Positions 11,639 to 12,519 of a DNA stretch of 12,519 bases are shown here, in pieces. The DNA comes from an uncultured beta proteobacterium (GTDB lineage Bacteria; Pseudomonadota; Gammaproteobacteria; Burkholderiales; Burkholderiaceae_C). Position numbers and translations under genes: made by a program. Every line of letters begins with the position of its first letter. Positions within the stretch are counted from its first letter, which is position 1. Under the pieces are notes generated by a model, which ran no database searches, was not told where the DNA came from, and saw only the letters and a program-made list of their open reading frames with translations. The DNA lies in NCBI GenBank assembly GCA_903859265.1, contig CAIOLZ010000124.1, positions 1 to 12,519 of the forward strand, in the 5' to 3' direction.

Positions 11639-12519
11639 ATGAGCTTGAAATTTGTGGCCTGGGGTGCGCTTTTGCTGGTTGTGGCCAACACGGCTTCGCC
11701 GCTGACGTTGGACCGGGCGCGCGGAGCGGCATGGATTGGCCAGCCACTGGAAATCATGGTTCCAACCACGCTGGACGCCGGCCAGACTGACAGCAACCTG
11801 TGCGCCGATGCGGATGTTTTTTACGGTGACACCCGTGTTGACAGCAGTTCGGTGAGAGTGAGCGCCCTGGCCACGTCGCAACCCGATCAATTCAAAATCA
11901 GGGTCACATCCTCGGTACCGATCGACGAACCTGTCGTATCCATATACCTGCGTGCGGGCTGCGGACAAAAAACTGCACGCAAGTACGTGTTACTGGCCGA
12001 CTATCCCAACGAAGAAATCATTGCACCGGCTCCCAAAACGCCGCCGCCAACACCCGCGGCAGATGGGGCCACACCGGCTGGCGCTTCCGCCCAAGCTTCA
12101 GGTCCTGTCACCGATGACGCAAAAGGGTCGGAGCAAAAACCCTCTGCTGCGCAGAAGCCGATAAGCAAGCGGGACAAAGTGGCTTCAATGGCGCAACCCG
12201 CCACCAGCCCAAAACCGGTCCAGAAATTCCAGCAAAAGCCTGAGCAGAAACCGGTGCAAAAACCGGTTCAAAAAGCGGCTCAAAAACCCAAACCAGCCAA
12301 AGACCATTTGCAACTCGACCCGATTGAAACGCTCACTGAGCGCATCAGCACGCTGGAAGCTGCCACCGCGGCAAATCCGGCCTCTGCCTCGTCGGCGGCA
12401 TCCAGCCCGGTGCCAATGCCTCAGCAAATTCAACACCTGCAAGGTGAGATCAAAACGCTGCTGGATCTCGCCGCAACCAACGAAGCGAACCTCGCCAAGC
12501 TGCGCGCTCGCCTTGACCA
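11639..12519 (+). CDS. Exported FimV-like protein (partial, C-terminus beyond window end)
   Basis: The frame is open from ATG 11639 to the window end (293 codons) and was found by translating it directly. The N-terminus MSLKFVAWGALLLVVANTAS is a short signal peptide, with likely cleavage near ANTA-SP. The mature part begins LTLDRARGAAWIGQPLEIMV and includes LCADADVFYGDTRV and VSIYLRAGCGQKTARKYVLL. This is the pattern of the FimV N-terminal domain: a 'QPL' strand, and an 'RAGC...RKYVLL' strand with a Cys pair that may form a disulfide (Cys55, Cys108). An Ala/Pro-rich linker follows, then a Lys/Pro/Gln repeat (191-221) and two coiled-coil segments (ETLTERISTLEAA; IQHLQGEIKTLLDLAATNEA). FimV proteins anchor to peptidoglycan and help type IV pilus and polar assembly. 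No LysM domain is in the visible part, so the exact role is open. Confidence 0.72.
   Translation, partial: MSLKFVAWGALLLVVANTASPLTLDRARGAAWIGQPLEIMVPTTLDAGQTDSNLCADADVFYGDTRVDSSSVRVSALATSQPDQFKIRVTSSVPIDEPVVSIYLRAGCGQKTARKYVLLADYPNEEIIAPAPKTPPPTPAADGATPAGASAQASGPVTDDAKGSEQKPSAAQKPISKRDKVASMAQPATSPKPVQKFQQKPEQKPVQKPVQKAAQKPKPAKDHLQLDPIETLTERISTLEAATAANPASASSAASSPVPMPQQIQHLQGEIKTLLDLAATNEANLAKLRARLD
12209..12301 (+). repeat. Pro/Gln/Lys-rich tandem repeat within the FimV-like gene
   Basis: Residues 191-221 are built from imperfect KPVQK-type units (KPVQK, KPEQK, KPVQK, KPVQK, AQKPK). The DNA repeats are imperfect, with synonymous differences such as CCGGTC/CCGGTG/CCGGTT, so the array looks maintained at protein level. 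It probably forms an extended, positively charged periplasmic linker. Confidence 0.75.

Noticed and set aside
11236..11796. Minus-strand open frames at the junction of the nuclease and FimV-like genes (also 11582-11968)
   Set aside because: They lie opposite the coding end of the nuclease gene and the FimV-like gene start, and show no domain or ribosome binding site.
12209..12301. Short repeats considered as a CRISPR or intergenic repeat array
   Set aside because: The units are about 15 bp, lie in frame inside a coding sequence and vary synonymously, so they are a protein-level repeat.

Overview
This window looks like a chromosomal segment of a betaproteobacterium, most likely Comamonadaceae (Rhodoferax/Polaromonas-like). 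The evidence is a phaC-phaA-phaB operon in the Cupriavidus order, the run ZapB-like gene - zapA - 6S RNA, and the general character of the proteins. The taxonomic call is inference from gene content and protein resemblance; no database search was possible. Almost every stretch is assigned to a recognisable housekeeping or metabolic gene, and I see no insertion sequence, phage gene, tRNA, CRISPR array or clear sign of horizontal transfer.

Left part (1-2000). A BtuF-like cobalamin-binding protein runs leftward off the window edge and is preceded by a cobalamin riboswitch on the same strand. Diverging from it is a short transcription unit for cell division: a small coiled-coil protein of the TIGR02449/ZapB type, then zapA overlapping it by one base, then the 6S RNA gene (ssrS) immediately downstream. 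The two divergent promoters appear to be interleaved in about 35 bp.

Middle (1996-7254, minus strand). An HD-GYP protein with an N-terminal DUF3391-like region, probably a c-di-GMP phosphodiesterase, is followed by the polyhydroxyalkanoate operon. The operon reads phaC (class I synthase, GTG start), phaA (beta-ketothiolase), phaB (acetoacetyl-CoA reductase), and ends in a strong intrinsic terminator. Together the three enzymes turn two acetyl-CoA into (R)-3-hydroxybutyryl-CoA and polymerise it. No phasin, phaR or depolymerase lies in the window.

Right part (7345-12519). A small two-helix membrane protein converges on and overlaps pgeF (peptidoglycan editing factor, minus strand). Divergent from pgeF is a plus-strand run of closely spaced genes: an antibiotic-biosynthesis-monooxygenase-fold protein, a fumarylacetoacetate-hydrolase-family enzyme, a Nudix hydrolase with a zinc ribbon, and a fused DEDDh exonuclease/GIY-YIG nuclease. 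The window ends inside a secreted FimV-like protein with a Pro/Gln/Lys-rich linker and predicted coiled coils.

The most interesting items are the interleaved divergent promoters tying B12 uptake to the zapA/6S unit, the unclear start of the riboswitch-controlled BtuF-like gene, the exonuclease-GIY-YIG fusion, the 72-bp antisense gene overlap at pgeF, and the repeat-rich FimV-like protein. I did not find convincing evidence of a previously undescribed multi-gene system.
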